A stretch of DNA of 31,518 nucleotides from JAJRAL01 sp050015815 (GTDB taxonomy: Archaea > Thermoplasmatota > Thermoplasmata > Methanomassiliicoccales > UBA472), in contig JBEKAR010000006.1 in the NCBI GenBank assembly GCA_050015815.1, positions 1 through 31,518 of the forward strand, written 5' to 3'. Position numbers and translations under genes: made by a program. The notes below the pieces were generated by a model. It had not been told where the DNA came from. It made no database searches and saw only the letters and a list, made by a program, of their open reading frames with translations. This document shows positions 9,638-18,000 of this stretch, in pieces (the first letter of the stretch is position 1; every line of letters begins with the position of its first letter).

Positions 9638-10165
9638 ATGGCAAAGGCTAAATCGAAGTCCGCAAAGAAGGGAAAGGCAAAGGGAAGCAAGTCGAGCGGA
9701 AAGAAGCCCGAGGCCGAGGAGACCGGGCCGGCCTTCCTCGCCAAGAACTCTAACCGGTCGTTCGCCCTGAGGCAGCTTTGGTACGATGACCTCGTTCGGG
9801 CTGTGGATGAGCAGATCGCCCCCGAGCCCAACAAGCGAGAGATGATGTTCCTCACCGTCACCAATGCCGTACTTGACATGGTCATGGACGTGTTGCCAGA
9901 GGAGCTTTCTGAGGTCGTCTCGGAGAACATCGACGATTACATCGCAGTGACGCTCGTCAACAACGAGTACGGCCTGGATCTTCTGAAGACGTTCCAGGAC
10001 GAGTTCGTCAAGTCTAGGGGTCACGATTTCAAGACGGAGGAGGCCCTCGACGCGGCGCTAGCTGAGTTCCAGGAGAAGTTCTGGAGCACCCCGAGGAAGG
10101 ACCTGAACGGCAAGACGCCGAACGATGCGGTCGCGGAGATGCTGAAGAAGTCCGGGCTGGCCTGA
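9638..10165 (+). CDS. Protein of unknown function with lysine-rich N-terminal tail
   Basis: I do not recognise the family. The product has 175 residues. The first 25 or so are almost entirely Lys, Ala, Ser and Gly (AKAKSKSAKKGKAKGSKSSG), like the basic tails of nucleic-acid-binding proteins. The remainder (about 30-175) is a soluble, acidic, probably all-helical domain without Cys, membrane segments or an obvious catalytic motif (NKREMMFLTVTNAVLDMVMDVLPEELSEVVSENIDDYIAVTLVNNEYGLDLL). It has its own strong TATA box and stands between rnc and mvk on the same strand. The tail suggests binding to RNA, DNA or ribosomes, but that is inference. Confidence 0.8.
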   Translation: MAKAKSKSAKKGKAKGSKSSGKKPEAEETGPAFLAKNSNRSFALRQLWYDDLVRAVDEQIAPEPNKREMMFLTVTNAVLDMVMDVLPEELSEVVSENIDDYIAVTLVNNEYGLDLLKTFQDEFVKSRGHDFKTEEALDAALAEFQEKFWSTPRKDLNGKTPNDAVAEMLKKSGLA

Positions 10166-10210
10166 TCTGCCTCAGCGAGCCGCTGGTGGACGTGCCCTTC
10201 ACAATGCGCA

Positions 10211-10220
10211 ATCAATTAAG
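10211..10220 (+). promoter_or_regulatory. TATA-like element for mevalonate kinase gene
   Basis: ATCAATTAAG lies about 26 nt before the ATG at 10245 and less than 20 nt before the GTG at 10230, so its position favours the later start on a leaderless mRNA. Confidence 0.35.
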
Positions 10221-10229
10221 TCGGGGCAA

Positions 10230-11171
10230 GTGCATGGACCGTGGATGCCTTCGGCTTCTGCTCCTGGCAAGGTCATCCTTCTTGGCGAGCACGCGGTGGT
10301 GTTCGGACAGCCCGCCATCGCCGCCGCGATCAACCTTCGCCTCAGGTGCAGGTTCACGAAGTCGAGCGTCACGACCCTGAATGGGATGGACCTCACAAGC
10401 TCCACCCACCCCTATGTTAGCACCGCCATCCGCGTCGCGGAAAGGGGCGGCAACTGCTCGATCGAGACTGAGTCCGATATCCCTTCGGGCTCAGGACTGG
10501 GATCGTCCGCGGCGGTCTCGGTCGCGACGCTGGCTGCCCTGACCACGACGGGGAATAGGATAGATGAGGCAGCCGTCGCCGGGAAGGCTTTCGAGGTCGA
10601 GTCGATCGTGCAGGGAAGAGCGAGCCCGATAGACACGTCCGTCAGCACTCACGGGGCAGGTGTCTTTGTTGATCAGGTCGAAGGAGCGGCGTTGCTCTGG
10701 CACATCAAGCGTGACACCAGGGAATGGTACATTCACCATTGCGACGTACCGAAGTTCTCGCTCGTCGTCGGATACACCGGAGTCAACGCTCCGACCGGGC
10801 CTCTCGTCGCGAAGGTGAAGCGCTATCACGCCCGCACGGTGTTCGCCCGCGAGACCATAGAGGACATCGGCCAGCTGACTCGGGAGGCGATACCAAAGAT
10901 GAGAAAGAACGACGTCGTCGGACTGGGTGAGCTCATGACCAGGGACCACCGACTACTCGCGATCCTGGGCGTCTCCACTCCGTCGCTGGACAAGCTCGTC
11001 GAGGGTTGCCTGCCCTTTTCCTATGGGGCGAAGCTGACTGGCGCGGGCGGAGGAGGCAGCATGATTGCCCTAACCGACCGGCCTGGAAAGGTGGAAGAGG
11101 CGATCAAGCGCCGGGGCGGAACCCCATATGTGATCAGCATCGGAGAGCCTGGCGTGCGGCTCGAAGAATGA
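10230..11171 (+). CDS. mvk: Mevalonate kinase
   Basis: Phosphorylates mevalonate to 5-phosphomevalonate with ATP, feeding the isoprenoid units of archaeal lipids. GHMP-kinase motifs are present in order: SAPGKVILLGEHAVVFG near the N-terminus, the phosphate-binding IPSGSGLGSSAAVSVA at about residues 85-100, and GAKLTGAGGGGSMIAL at about 270-285. The product is 313 residues from GTG 10230. ATG 10245 gives MPSASAPGKVIL and fits the TATA position better, so the true protein may be five residues shorter. It is convergent with the membrane-lipid gene set that follows (30 nt apart), which places precursor supply next to lipid maturation. Confidence 0.95.
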   Translation: MHGPWMPSASAPGKVILLGEHAVVFGQPAIAAAINLRLRCRFTKSSVTTLNGMDLTSSTHPYVSTAIRVAERGGNCSIETESDIPSGSGLGSSAAVSVATLAALTTTGNRIDEAAVAGKAFEVESIVQGRASPIDTSVSTHGAGVFVDQVEGAALLWHIKRDTREWYIHHCDVPKFSLVVGYTGVNAPTGPLVAKVKRYHARTVFARETIEDIGQLTREAIPKMRKNDVVGLGELMTRDHRLLAILGVSTPSLDKLVEGCLPFSYGAKLTGAGGGGSMIALTDRPGKVEEAIKRRGGTPYVISIGEPGVRLEE

Positions 11172-11201
11172 TAGAAATGGAAGAATCGGAAAGGGTTTCG
11201 C

Positions 11202-12389
11202 TCAGATGAACTCCTCGAACTCCTTCACGAGTTCGGGGAGCTTCTCTTTCAGGGCGGCGAGGAGATTGTAGACGGACATCTGCTTGATGTCGCACTCCGA
11301 GAGCACCTTCACCACGTCGTCGAGGGTCTTGTCCGGCAAGGTGATGAGCTTCTCCTTCGCCATCCAATTGCGCCAGAGCTTGTTCTCGAGTTCGTCGCGC
11401 CAAAGCTTCTCGTACTTCTGGAGCGCCGCCTCGCTGAAGTCCTTCGCCTGGGCGCACTCGCCGAGCACCTTGCCGGCGAACGTCGCCTGGATGCAGCCGT
11501 TCGCGATGCCGCCCCCGGTGATCGGGTCGATGACGCGGGCCGCGTCCCCGACGAGCATCAGACCATTGGCAATCGCCTTCTCGATCGGCGGAGAGACTGA
11601 GACGGCTGCGCCGACCGCCTCGAGAGGCTGGCCATGCTTCAGTCTCGGGTCGCTCTTGATGAACTTGTCCAGGTAGGCCTTCACCTCGCCAGGGTGCTTG
11701 AGCCTCGAGCCTAGGACCCCCAGCCCAACGTTCGCCGTGTCCCCTCCCTTCGGGAATATCCAGGCGTATCCACCCGGTGCGACCGATCCGATGAGGAATT
11801 CGCAGAAATCCGGTTCCGCCTTCAGGTTCGTCATCCGGTACTGGAAGCAGGACGTGATGTCGGATGGCTTGATGGTCGTGTCGAGTCCGGCCCACCTTCC
11901 CACTTGTGATTCGTATCCGTCCGCGCCGACGACGCACCTCGAGGTGAATCTGATCGGTTCGCCGAAGGACGTGCCGGTGATGCCGGATACTCTATCTTCA
12001 TCCATGATCAGTCCGGTCGCCGCGGTCTTGACCATTATCTCTGCCCCAGCCCTTGCCGCCTCGGCGTTCAGGGCCTTGTCGAACAGGTGGCGGTTAAGTA
12101 CCAGGCCGACCTCATTGCCCGCCTGCTTCTCGTCGACCATGAGCACGTTCCCACCGGGCGAGATGATTTTCGCGCCGCGAATCTCGGTCGAGATCCAGCT
12201 CGGGTCGACCTTGATGCCAGACTTCTGCAATCCCGCGCGCGAGATGCCCTCGGCGCACCTCAGCGAGGAACCGATCTCCTGTCTCTTCTCGACGATTAGG
12301 ACCTTGGCTCCGCCCTTCGCCGCGTGGTACGCCGTCCAGCCGCCGACAGGGCCGGCCCCGACGATGATGACGTCGTAGTCGTACTTCAT
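11202..12389 (-). CDS. Geranylgeranyl reductase family protein (archaeal lipid saturation)
   Basis: FAD-dependent reductase of 395 residues that saturates the geranylgeranyl chains of archaeal ether lipids. Visible are the FAD motif VGAGPVGG (about 11-17), the conserved Cys of CAEG (C45), GADGYESQVGRWAGL (about 155-169), the substrate-pocket motif YAWIFP with downstream VGLGV (about 208-225), and GDAARVIDPITGGGIANG (from 281). ATG 12389 directly abuts the TAG of the ferredoxin gene, and the GGAGG in that gene's tail serves as ribosome site. In Methanosarcina acetivorans the homologous reductase MA1484 needs the adjacent ferredoxin MA1485 for full saturation, which supports the same role here. 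No signal peptide; probably peripheral at the membrane. Confidence 0.92.
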   Translation of the reverse strand: MKYDYDVIIVGAGPVGGWTAYHAAKGGAKVLIVEKRQEIGSSLRCAEGISRAGLQKSGIKVDPSWISTEIRGAKIISPGGNVLMVDEKQAGNEVGLVLNRHLFDKALNAEAARAGAEIMVKTAATGLIMDEDRVSGITGTSFGEPIRFTSRCVVGADGYESQVGRWAGLDTTIKPSDITSCFQYRMTNLKAEPDFCEFLIGSVAPGGYAWIFPKGGDTANVGLGVLGSRLKHPGEVKAYLDKFIKSDPRLKHGQPLEAVGAAVSVSPPIEKAIANGLMLVGDAARVIDPITGGGIANGCIQATFAGKVLGECAQAKDFSEAALQKYEKLWRDELENKLWRNWMAKEKLITLPDKTLDDVVKVLSECDIKQMSVYNLLAALKEKLPELVKEFEEFI

Positions 12390-12578
12390 CTACTTCGCCT
12401 CCATGGATATGGCCCCTACCGGGCAAATCTTCACGCAGCGGCCACATCGCGTGCATTCCTCTCCGAACTGGAGCACGACTTCGGCCAAGAAGATCGCGTT
12501 CTTGGGGCAGGAGCCGACGCAGGCGCCGCAGTGCATGCACTTGTCGACGTTGACCTTCATCCAGGTCACATTGCTCAT
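12390..12578 (-). CDS. 2[4Fe-4S] ferredoxin, probable donor to GGR and Tes
   Basis: Small ferredoxin of 62 residues with two CxxCxxCxxxCP motifs: CMHCGACVGSCP (C14, C17, C20, C24) and CTRCGRCVKICP (C42, C45, C48, C52), ligating two [4Fe-4S] clusters. The ATG at 12578 overlaps the TGA of the radical SAM gene (ATGA). The TAG stop at 12390-12392 is directly followed by the ATG of the reductase, in the same frame. It lies between an enzyme needing electrons for double-bond reduction and one needing them for radical SAM chemistry, so it probably serves one or both. The homologous arrangement is known from Methanosarcina acetivorans. Confidence 0.93.
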   Translation of the reverse strand: MSNVTWMKVNVDKCMHCGACVGSCPKNAIFLAEVVLQFGEECTRCGRCVKICPVGAISMEAK

Positions 12579-14131
12579 GTGTACTCCGTCCCTCTGGTCT
12601 TGCGCCATTCCTCGATTGGCACGGAGAACTTCTTCTCGATCTCGGTGCGGTACGTCGGTCCGCCGTTGTAGGCGCAGAAAGGTATGATCCGATCGTCCGG
12701 CGTGGTATAGTGGATTGCGCATCTCTTGACGCGCTCGATGTCGTAGTTGTACGAGTCCTGGAAGTGCATGCCTCCGATGAACATCATGTTCCAGGAGAAC
12801 TTGGCCAAGGACTGTTTCGACGCGTCCCCGAACACCGTGTCGAGCATCCTGAGGAACTTGACCGTGTCCAGGCCGTCCGGCGTCTTGCTCTTGTCGATGT
12901 GCTTCTTCAGCGTGTTGAGCGCCTTCACCTTGTATGGCAGCTTGACCATCGCCTTCTCCGCCTTCTCAGATAGTTCGTACAGGTCGGCGAAGAGCGGCTC
13001 GACGTCGACGAAGCGCGTCAGCGGAACGACGCTGTTCTCGTTCTGCACGAAGAGGTAGGTCGCGAGCCCGCAGTGCGGGTGGGTAGTGAACGTTACCTGC
13101 GGCCTGCCCACCAGGGCCGAGACAAGCGTGGAGATTGGCACGACGGCGGGCACAGGATAGAAGTCGCTTTCTGCGAGCTGGCCCTTGCTCTGCTTGACGA
13201 GGTCCTTGACCAGGTCGGGTAAGGTGTAGCGGTGCTTCGCCCTCTCCTCTTGGTCTATCCTCCCGGTGAATGCCACCGGCTGGAAGTTGATGCCCCGGAC
13301 GACGTCGATGTTCTTTAGAGCGAAGCGGAATATCTCGCCGACTTGGTCGTCGTTGATCCCCTTCACGACGGTGGGCACGAAGACGATCGATGGCTTCCGT
13401 CCCTCGAGCTTCCGCACGTTCTCGATGACCTTGAGTTTCGTCTCGAGCAACGGCACCCCCCTCGACGCCATGTAGATGTCGTCCTTGAGGCCGTCGAATT
13501 GAAGGTAGATTGTGTTCAGGCCCGCGTCGCGCGCCTTCGCCAGGAACTCTGGCTCCTTGGCGAACCTGATACCGTTGGTCGCGGCCTGGATCTGAGAGAA
13601 TCCGAGCTCCTTCGCCTTCGCGACGGACTCGATGAACTTGGGATAGATGGTCGGCTCCCCTCCGGAGAACTGCACCGCCGGTGTGGGCACAGGGCGCTGT
13701 GCTCGCAGCATCGTCAGCATCCTGGTGACCTGTTCGAAGTTCGGTTCGTAGACGTAGCCGGCCGCGTTCGCATTGGCGAAGCAGATCGGGCATTTCAGGT
13801 TGCACCTGTTTGTGAGATCTACGTTGGCGAGCGAGGTGTGAGAGGTGTGAAGCTGGCAGAGCCCGCACTCGTTCGGGCAGACCTTCGCGTTCGGTATCGC
13901 CGGGTTCTCCACGCCGATGCCGTCAGCGGCGAACCTCTCCGCCCTGAGGTACATCTCAACGTCGGACCAGTACACGTCCGTCGTCTTGCCATGAGCTGGG
14001 CACGTCTTCTCCATCATCACTTTCCCGTCCTTCTCGAACAGATTCGCGACGATGATCTTCCCGCACTCAGGGCAAAGCGATCCGGTCGTCTTGGGCAGGC
14101 CCTTCTTGAGTCCGCTTTCCTTGACTAACAT
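12575..14131 (-). CDS. tes: Radical SAM tetraether lipid synthase (Tes-like)
   Basis: Radical SAM protein of 518 residues resembling the GDGT/macrocyclic archaeol synthase family (MJ0619, MA_1486), which joins phytanyl chain ends of two archaeols to make membrane-spanning tetraethers. An N-terminal zinc- or iron-binding knuckle (CPEC at 20-23 and CPAHG at 44-48) is followed by auxiliary-cluster cysteines in VCPNECGLCQLHTSHT (85, 89, 92). Then comes the radical SAM motif CNLKCPICFA (110, 114, 117) and SGGEP (about 156-160). The start is ATG 14131; a GTG at 14140 is possible because the TATA box (14162-14173) predicts initiation at about 14141. It heads the tes-ferredoxin-GGR operon, an order also found in Methanosarcina, which supports the assignment. 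Confidence 0.87.
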   Translation of the reverse strand: MLVKESGLKKGLPKTTGSLCPECGKIIVANLFEKDGKVMMEKTCPAHGKTTDVYWSDVEMYLRAERFAADGIGVENPAIPNAKVCPNECGLCQLHTSHTSLANVDLTNRCNLKCPICFANANAAGYVYEPNFEQVTRMLTMLRAQRPVPTPAVQFSGGEPTIYPKFIESVAKAKELGFSQIQAATNGIRFAKEPEFLAKARDAGLNTIYLQFDGLKDDIYMASRGVPLLETKLKVIENVRKLEGRKPSIVFVPTVVKGINDDQVGEIFRFALKNIDVVRGINFQPVAFTGRIDQEERAKHRYTLPDLVKDLVKQSKGQLAESDFYPVPAVVPISTLVSALVGRPQVTFTTHPHCGLATYLFVQNENSVVPLTRFVDVEPLFADLYELSEKAEKAMVKLPYKVKALNTLKKHIDKSKTPDGLDTVKFLRMLDTVFGDASKQSLAKFSWNMMFIGGMHFQDSYNYDIERVKRCAIHYTTPDDRIIPFCAYNGGPTYRTEIEKKFSVPIEEWRKTRGTEYT

Positions 14132-14161
14132 CAATTGCACCTAGCGCATCGAAGCACGAGG

Positions 14162-14173
14162 GATAATTTAATG
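14162..14173. promoter_or_regulatory. Shared AT-rich TATA region between tes and the TrmB-like gene
   Basis: GATAATTTAATG reads as TTAAATTAT on the minus strand (tes start predicted at about 14141) and as ATAATTTAAT on the plus strand (regulator start at about 14197). The 74-bp gap thus seems to carry both promoters. Confidence 0.5.
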
Positions 14174-14176
14174 ATA

Positions 14177-14197
14177 TTGTAGCAGCAATAGCTACAA
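14177..14197. promoter_or_regulatory. Palindromic operator candidate TTGTAGC-N7-GCTACAA
   Basis: A perfect 7-bp inverted repeat with a 7-bp spacer lies between the TATA region and the ATG of the TrmB-like regulator. Seen from the regulator gene it covers the predicted start site, as expected for autorepression. Seen from tes it lies just upstream of TATA, where an activator or a BRE-blocking protein would bind. The dyad spacing fits a dimeric winged-helix protein. Confidence 0.55.
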
Positions 14198-14205
14198 ATG
14201 TTGAA

Positions 14206-14961
14206 ATGAACCTCATCGACATTTTGAACCTGGACACCGTACCGCTGACAGAGGAATACGGGAAGATCGCGGCGGCTCTGCGCAAGATCGGTCTGTCGGA
14301 GTACGAGGCGAAGGCCTACATCGCGATGATCGCCAGGTCCCACGCCACCGCCGACGAGGTCGCGGACCTCTCCCAGATCCCGAGGACGTCGGCCTACAAG
14401 GCCCTCCAGGGCCTCAAGGACAAGGGGCTCGTGACCGTGACAGATGGAAGGCCTGCGGTCTTCCATGCCTTGCCCGTCGACGAGGCGAGGGAGAAGGTCA
14501 TCGACGACGTCAAGGAGATGTTCGACAAGTTGCGGATGTTGCAGGGGGTGCTGACGGAGAAGGGCACTCCTCAACTCGTCTACACAATAGCTGGTAAGAA
14601 GAATGTGTTGGCGAAGATAGGCCAGATGATCGATTCGGCGGTCGAGAGCTTCGTTATCTCCACCCCGGTCATGAGCGAGATAAGGTCCGAGCACGCCCAA
14701 CGCTTCAAAGACGCCGCGCGACGTGGAGTCGAACTGGTGATAATAGCGGAGCCGATGGTCAAGTTGCCGGACCACACGAAGGCGTACAGGAAGAAGGACA
14801 TGCTCGCGACGGACGTCATAGCGGACGGCAAGACGGCGATGATCGCCAGTCCGGACCTCTCGCTCTGCGGCTATTCCGACAATCCGTTCATCGCCTCGCA
14901 CCTGGAGAGCATCATTCGCCAGACGATTGAGCGGCTTGATGAATCGTCGCAAGCCCAATGA
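14206..14961 (+). CDS. TrmB-family transcriptional regulator
   Basis: DNA-binding regulator of 251 residues. The N-terminal winged helix (about 22-90: IGLSEYEAKAYIAMIARSHATADEVADLSQIPRTSAYKALQGL) is the TrmB HTH pattern. A short coiled coil (about 95-125) and a C-terminal PLD-like or effector domain (about 125-250: VESFVISTPVMSEI ... GVELVIIAEP ... ADGKTAMIASPD) follow. The effector is unknown; the C-terminal half resembles the TrmB-related phospholipase-D-like region more than the classic maltose-binding domain. It is divergent from the tes operon across 74 bp that hold a palindrome, so control of tes-ferredoxin-GGR and itself is likely. The ATG at 14206 fits the TATA position for a short leader. 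Confidence 0.88.
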   Translation: MNLIDILNLDTVPLTEEYGKIAAALRKIGLSEYEAKAYIAMIARSHATADEVADLSQIPRTSAYKALQGLKDKGLVTVTDGRPAVFHALPVDEAREKVIDDVKEMFDKLRMLQGVLTEKGTPQLVYTIAGKKNVLAKIGQMIDSAVESFVISTPVMSEIRSEHAQRFKDAARRGVELVIIAEPMVKLPDHTKAYRKKDMLATDVIADGKTAMIASPDLSLCGYSDNPFIASHLESIIRQTIERLDESSQAQ

Positions 14962-15040
14962 TGATCATCTGCACATCGCGACCGACATAGCCTGACAGTA
15001 GCCGTCGAGGACTAGGGCTGCGCGGCTCGTCCCCCCGAGC

Positions 15041-18000
15041 ATGAGCCCGTCTCTGACCAGATGGCGCCTCCGACGCCTGGAGTGCTCGCGGATTGACCGG
15101 CGGGGCCAGATGTCTTTCGCCCTTGTCGCGGTGATACTTCTCTTGATGACCGGGGCGAGCGCGGCTTTCATCGCTTCGTTCCGCGACCAGGCGGGGGAGG
15201 CACAGCGTTCCGCGGCGTACCTTGACGGGCTACTTAGATGCGCGGATGATGAGGCCGCCTCGGTGCGGAAGGAGGCACACGCCCTGGCGCTCGAGACCGC
15301 GAAGCGTGACCCCCATGGCAACGAGACCATGCTGACCCAGACATTCCTGACCTCTTGGGTCGAGCTAACAAGATCCATCTATCCGAAGCAGCTCGGGGCA
15401 TACATTGTCACGGTCGAGGCTGATGAGGTCGGCCTGTCCTTCCTGCCCCTGTCCGCCGACAAGTTGCCCCAGTACATCGTCCCCGGCGGTCTGGTCGCAA
15501 ACCAGTTGAACGCGACAATTCCTGCGTTCCTCGCGGTTGGCGGATTCCTTACGTTCAACGTCAGCTGCGAGGGCGGCTTTGCGTTGAAGAAAGTCTCGAT
15601 GGACGAACGCGTTTACTCCCCGATCCCCTTGCTCCAGAACAGGATGGACTCCTTCCTTGAGGCGGTCAAGGACGACAACGGCCACATGCAGAACGTGGTC
15701 CGCTACGAGCTTTCCGCATTGGTGCAGAAGCGCGCCCTCGATGGCAAGGACCTCTTTGGCGCGACCTTCTCCGCCGAGCTTCTTTCTCAGGAGGACGTCG
15801 AGAACGCGGTCGCACTCGCCATGATCGTCGAGCAGGTGAGGCTTTTCCGCACCTACGACCGTGAATCGGGGCACGCCGCGCTGGCCTCCATGGCCTGTTC
15901 AGAAGAGGCGCTGTTGGAGGCTGAGCGCGTTCTCGCATCGCACGGGGATCTGGACCCTGCTGAGCTCTTCTTGAACCTGATCGGCGAGAACCGGATTGAT
16001 CCTCGAATGATTGTCGCCCAGAGTCTGTATGCCGCGACCGACGCCATCGTCCTGAAATGGCTCGATTACCTGATGATCGCCGATATCGCCAAATTCCTGG
16101 AGCAACAGCTCGACCGGTTGACGATCACGATCGCGCGCGTCCTCGGAGCGATCTTCGACTGCGATCCGGTGAACGAGATGGCACTCAACTGGATTCGGGA
16201 CAGGATGGCGGAGGCGGGCTACTCCGAGGAATCTTATCGATACCTGTTCTCTGGTTCTCCCGGTGCGACCGTTTCCATAAGCGGCGCGACGGCCAGTTTC
16301 TATGACTCATCGGGAGAGGAGGTGGTCGTGTCGCTCGATGGCACCTGGTCAGTGGACTTCCCCCGGGTCGACCTTTTCGCCACCTCGGAATGGGAGAACT
16401 TCTTCGTGGGCTACAAGACAAACACTTTCGAGATGGGAGAGATGCTCGAGCAGTTCATCAAGGGCGTCGCTCTCGCTGTCGCCCGCTCGCTCGGACCTGA
16501 CGGATGCGCCCTCCAGCTCGATCCGCTCGATGGGATGGGGTTCATCGACGAGGTGAGGCTTTCTGTGACGCAATGTCTTGCAGGAGCGGAGAAGGTAATA
16601 TCCAGGAGTTTCGAGAGCGGGGTGACCAACGGAGGGATTCACGACGGAATGGCCGTGGCGCTCGTGCGCTTCATTGAGTCGCGATGGATGGAGATCTTTC
16701 AGGTGAACCGCTCGGTCGACGCGGCGGTAGAAACGTTGGCGCACCAGGTCGCCAGTTCTCGCCTATCCGGGTACAGTCAAGCCGACATCGAGACCTTTGC
16801 CGATATCGTCTGCAACGGCATCTACAGCGGCGGCAATTACGGGATCATCGGTTCCATCCGTGACGCGCTTCGTGGAGCGGTGGAGGAACGCATCGGCATC
16901 TTCACCGGTGTCTTCAGTCACGTAATGCTCCGTGGTGCCGCGGTCGAGTTTACCGAGGCCATCGCCCGGCTCGCAATTGGTCTCGTCCAATCGGTCCCCG
17001 CTGCGGAAGAAGTCGTCAGGGTAATGTGTCTGAAGATGCTCGACGACCTCGCTGCAGGGGGCGCGATAAGGGGCGACACGGCCATCGTACCTATCAATGG
17101 CCTGGGGCCACTGGATCTCGAGATAGGGAACCGCGAAGTGGCCGGGGTGAGCCTTGTCCCCAAGGTCGATGTCGACTCGCTCTTCGCGGGACTGACCTCT
17201 AGGATAACATATCCCGATCAGTATCCCATCGGGCAGGATGGCTATCCAAATCTGCACGTCACCGACCTACGCAACCTCACCCTCTGTCCCTTCGAAAGCC
17301 AGTTCGAGGTCGGCTACGCCGGTTCCGTGAGCATTTCCCTCGAGTGCGACGCGCGCAGCTCGTTACTGGCCGCCGACGACCCGGTACTCTCAGCGGACGC
17401 GCCTCTCGCCGCACACTTCACCCTCTTCACATGCAGCGGCTGGCCCCTACAGGGCGTCGAGTATGCTCCGACTATGACCCTCGTCAAACAGATTGCGCAG
17501 GTGCTGCAGGCCATCTGGGATGGAATATGCGGGGCGCTGCGATTCGTTTGGGACGGACTGAACACGGTCTGCAAGTGGATCGTGGACGCCCTCTCGACCG
17601 TCATCAATTGGGCGGTGAAGGCCGTGGAATACCTAGCGGACCTCCTTGGCAATGTCATTCAGGGATTAAAGGACCTCATCTTCGGGACCATAGGAGGCTT
17701 CGCCGGGTGGCTCGGTCAGACCGTATCGTCCTCTCTCGGCAAGGTGGCTTTGTCGTTTTCGTTCTTCGGCATATCTTGGCTCATCGAAACCGACGTCACC
17801 GATATCGCGTACGGCAGGAGCAGGGACTATCTGCGTGTCACTGGTACCTTCGCCCTTTGCGGGGTCACCCTGAGCGGATCGATGCGCGTTGTCGACATTC
17901 ATGACAAGGGGACCGATATCCTGTTCAATGGCACGGCAATCGGCGACGGATGGACGGTACAGTCATCGCTGGATCCCCTAATGTTCGTCACCGACCACTT

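Noticed and set aside
14131..14958. Long minus-strand ORF opposite the TrmB-like gene, and similar long ORFs opposite tes, GGR, leuA and leuC
   Set aside because: They are frame shadows common in GC-rich coding DNA; the opposite strand has recognised families.
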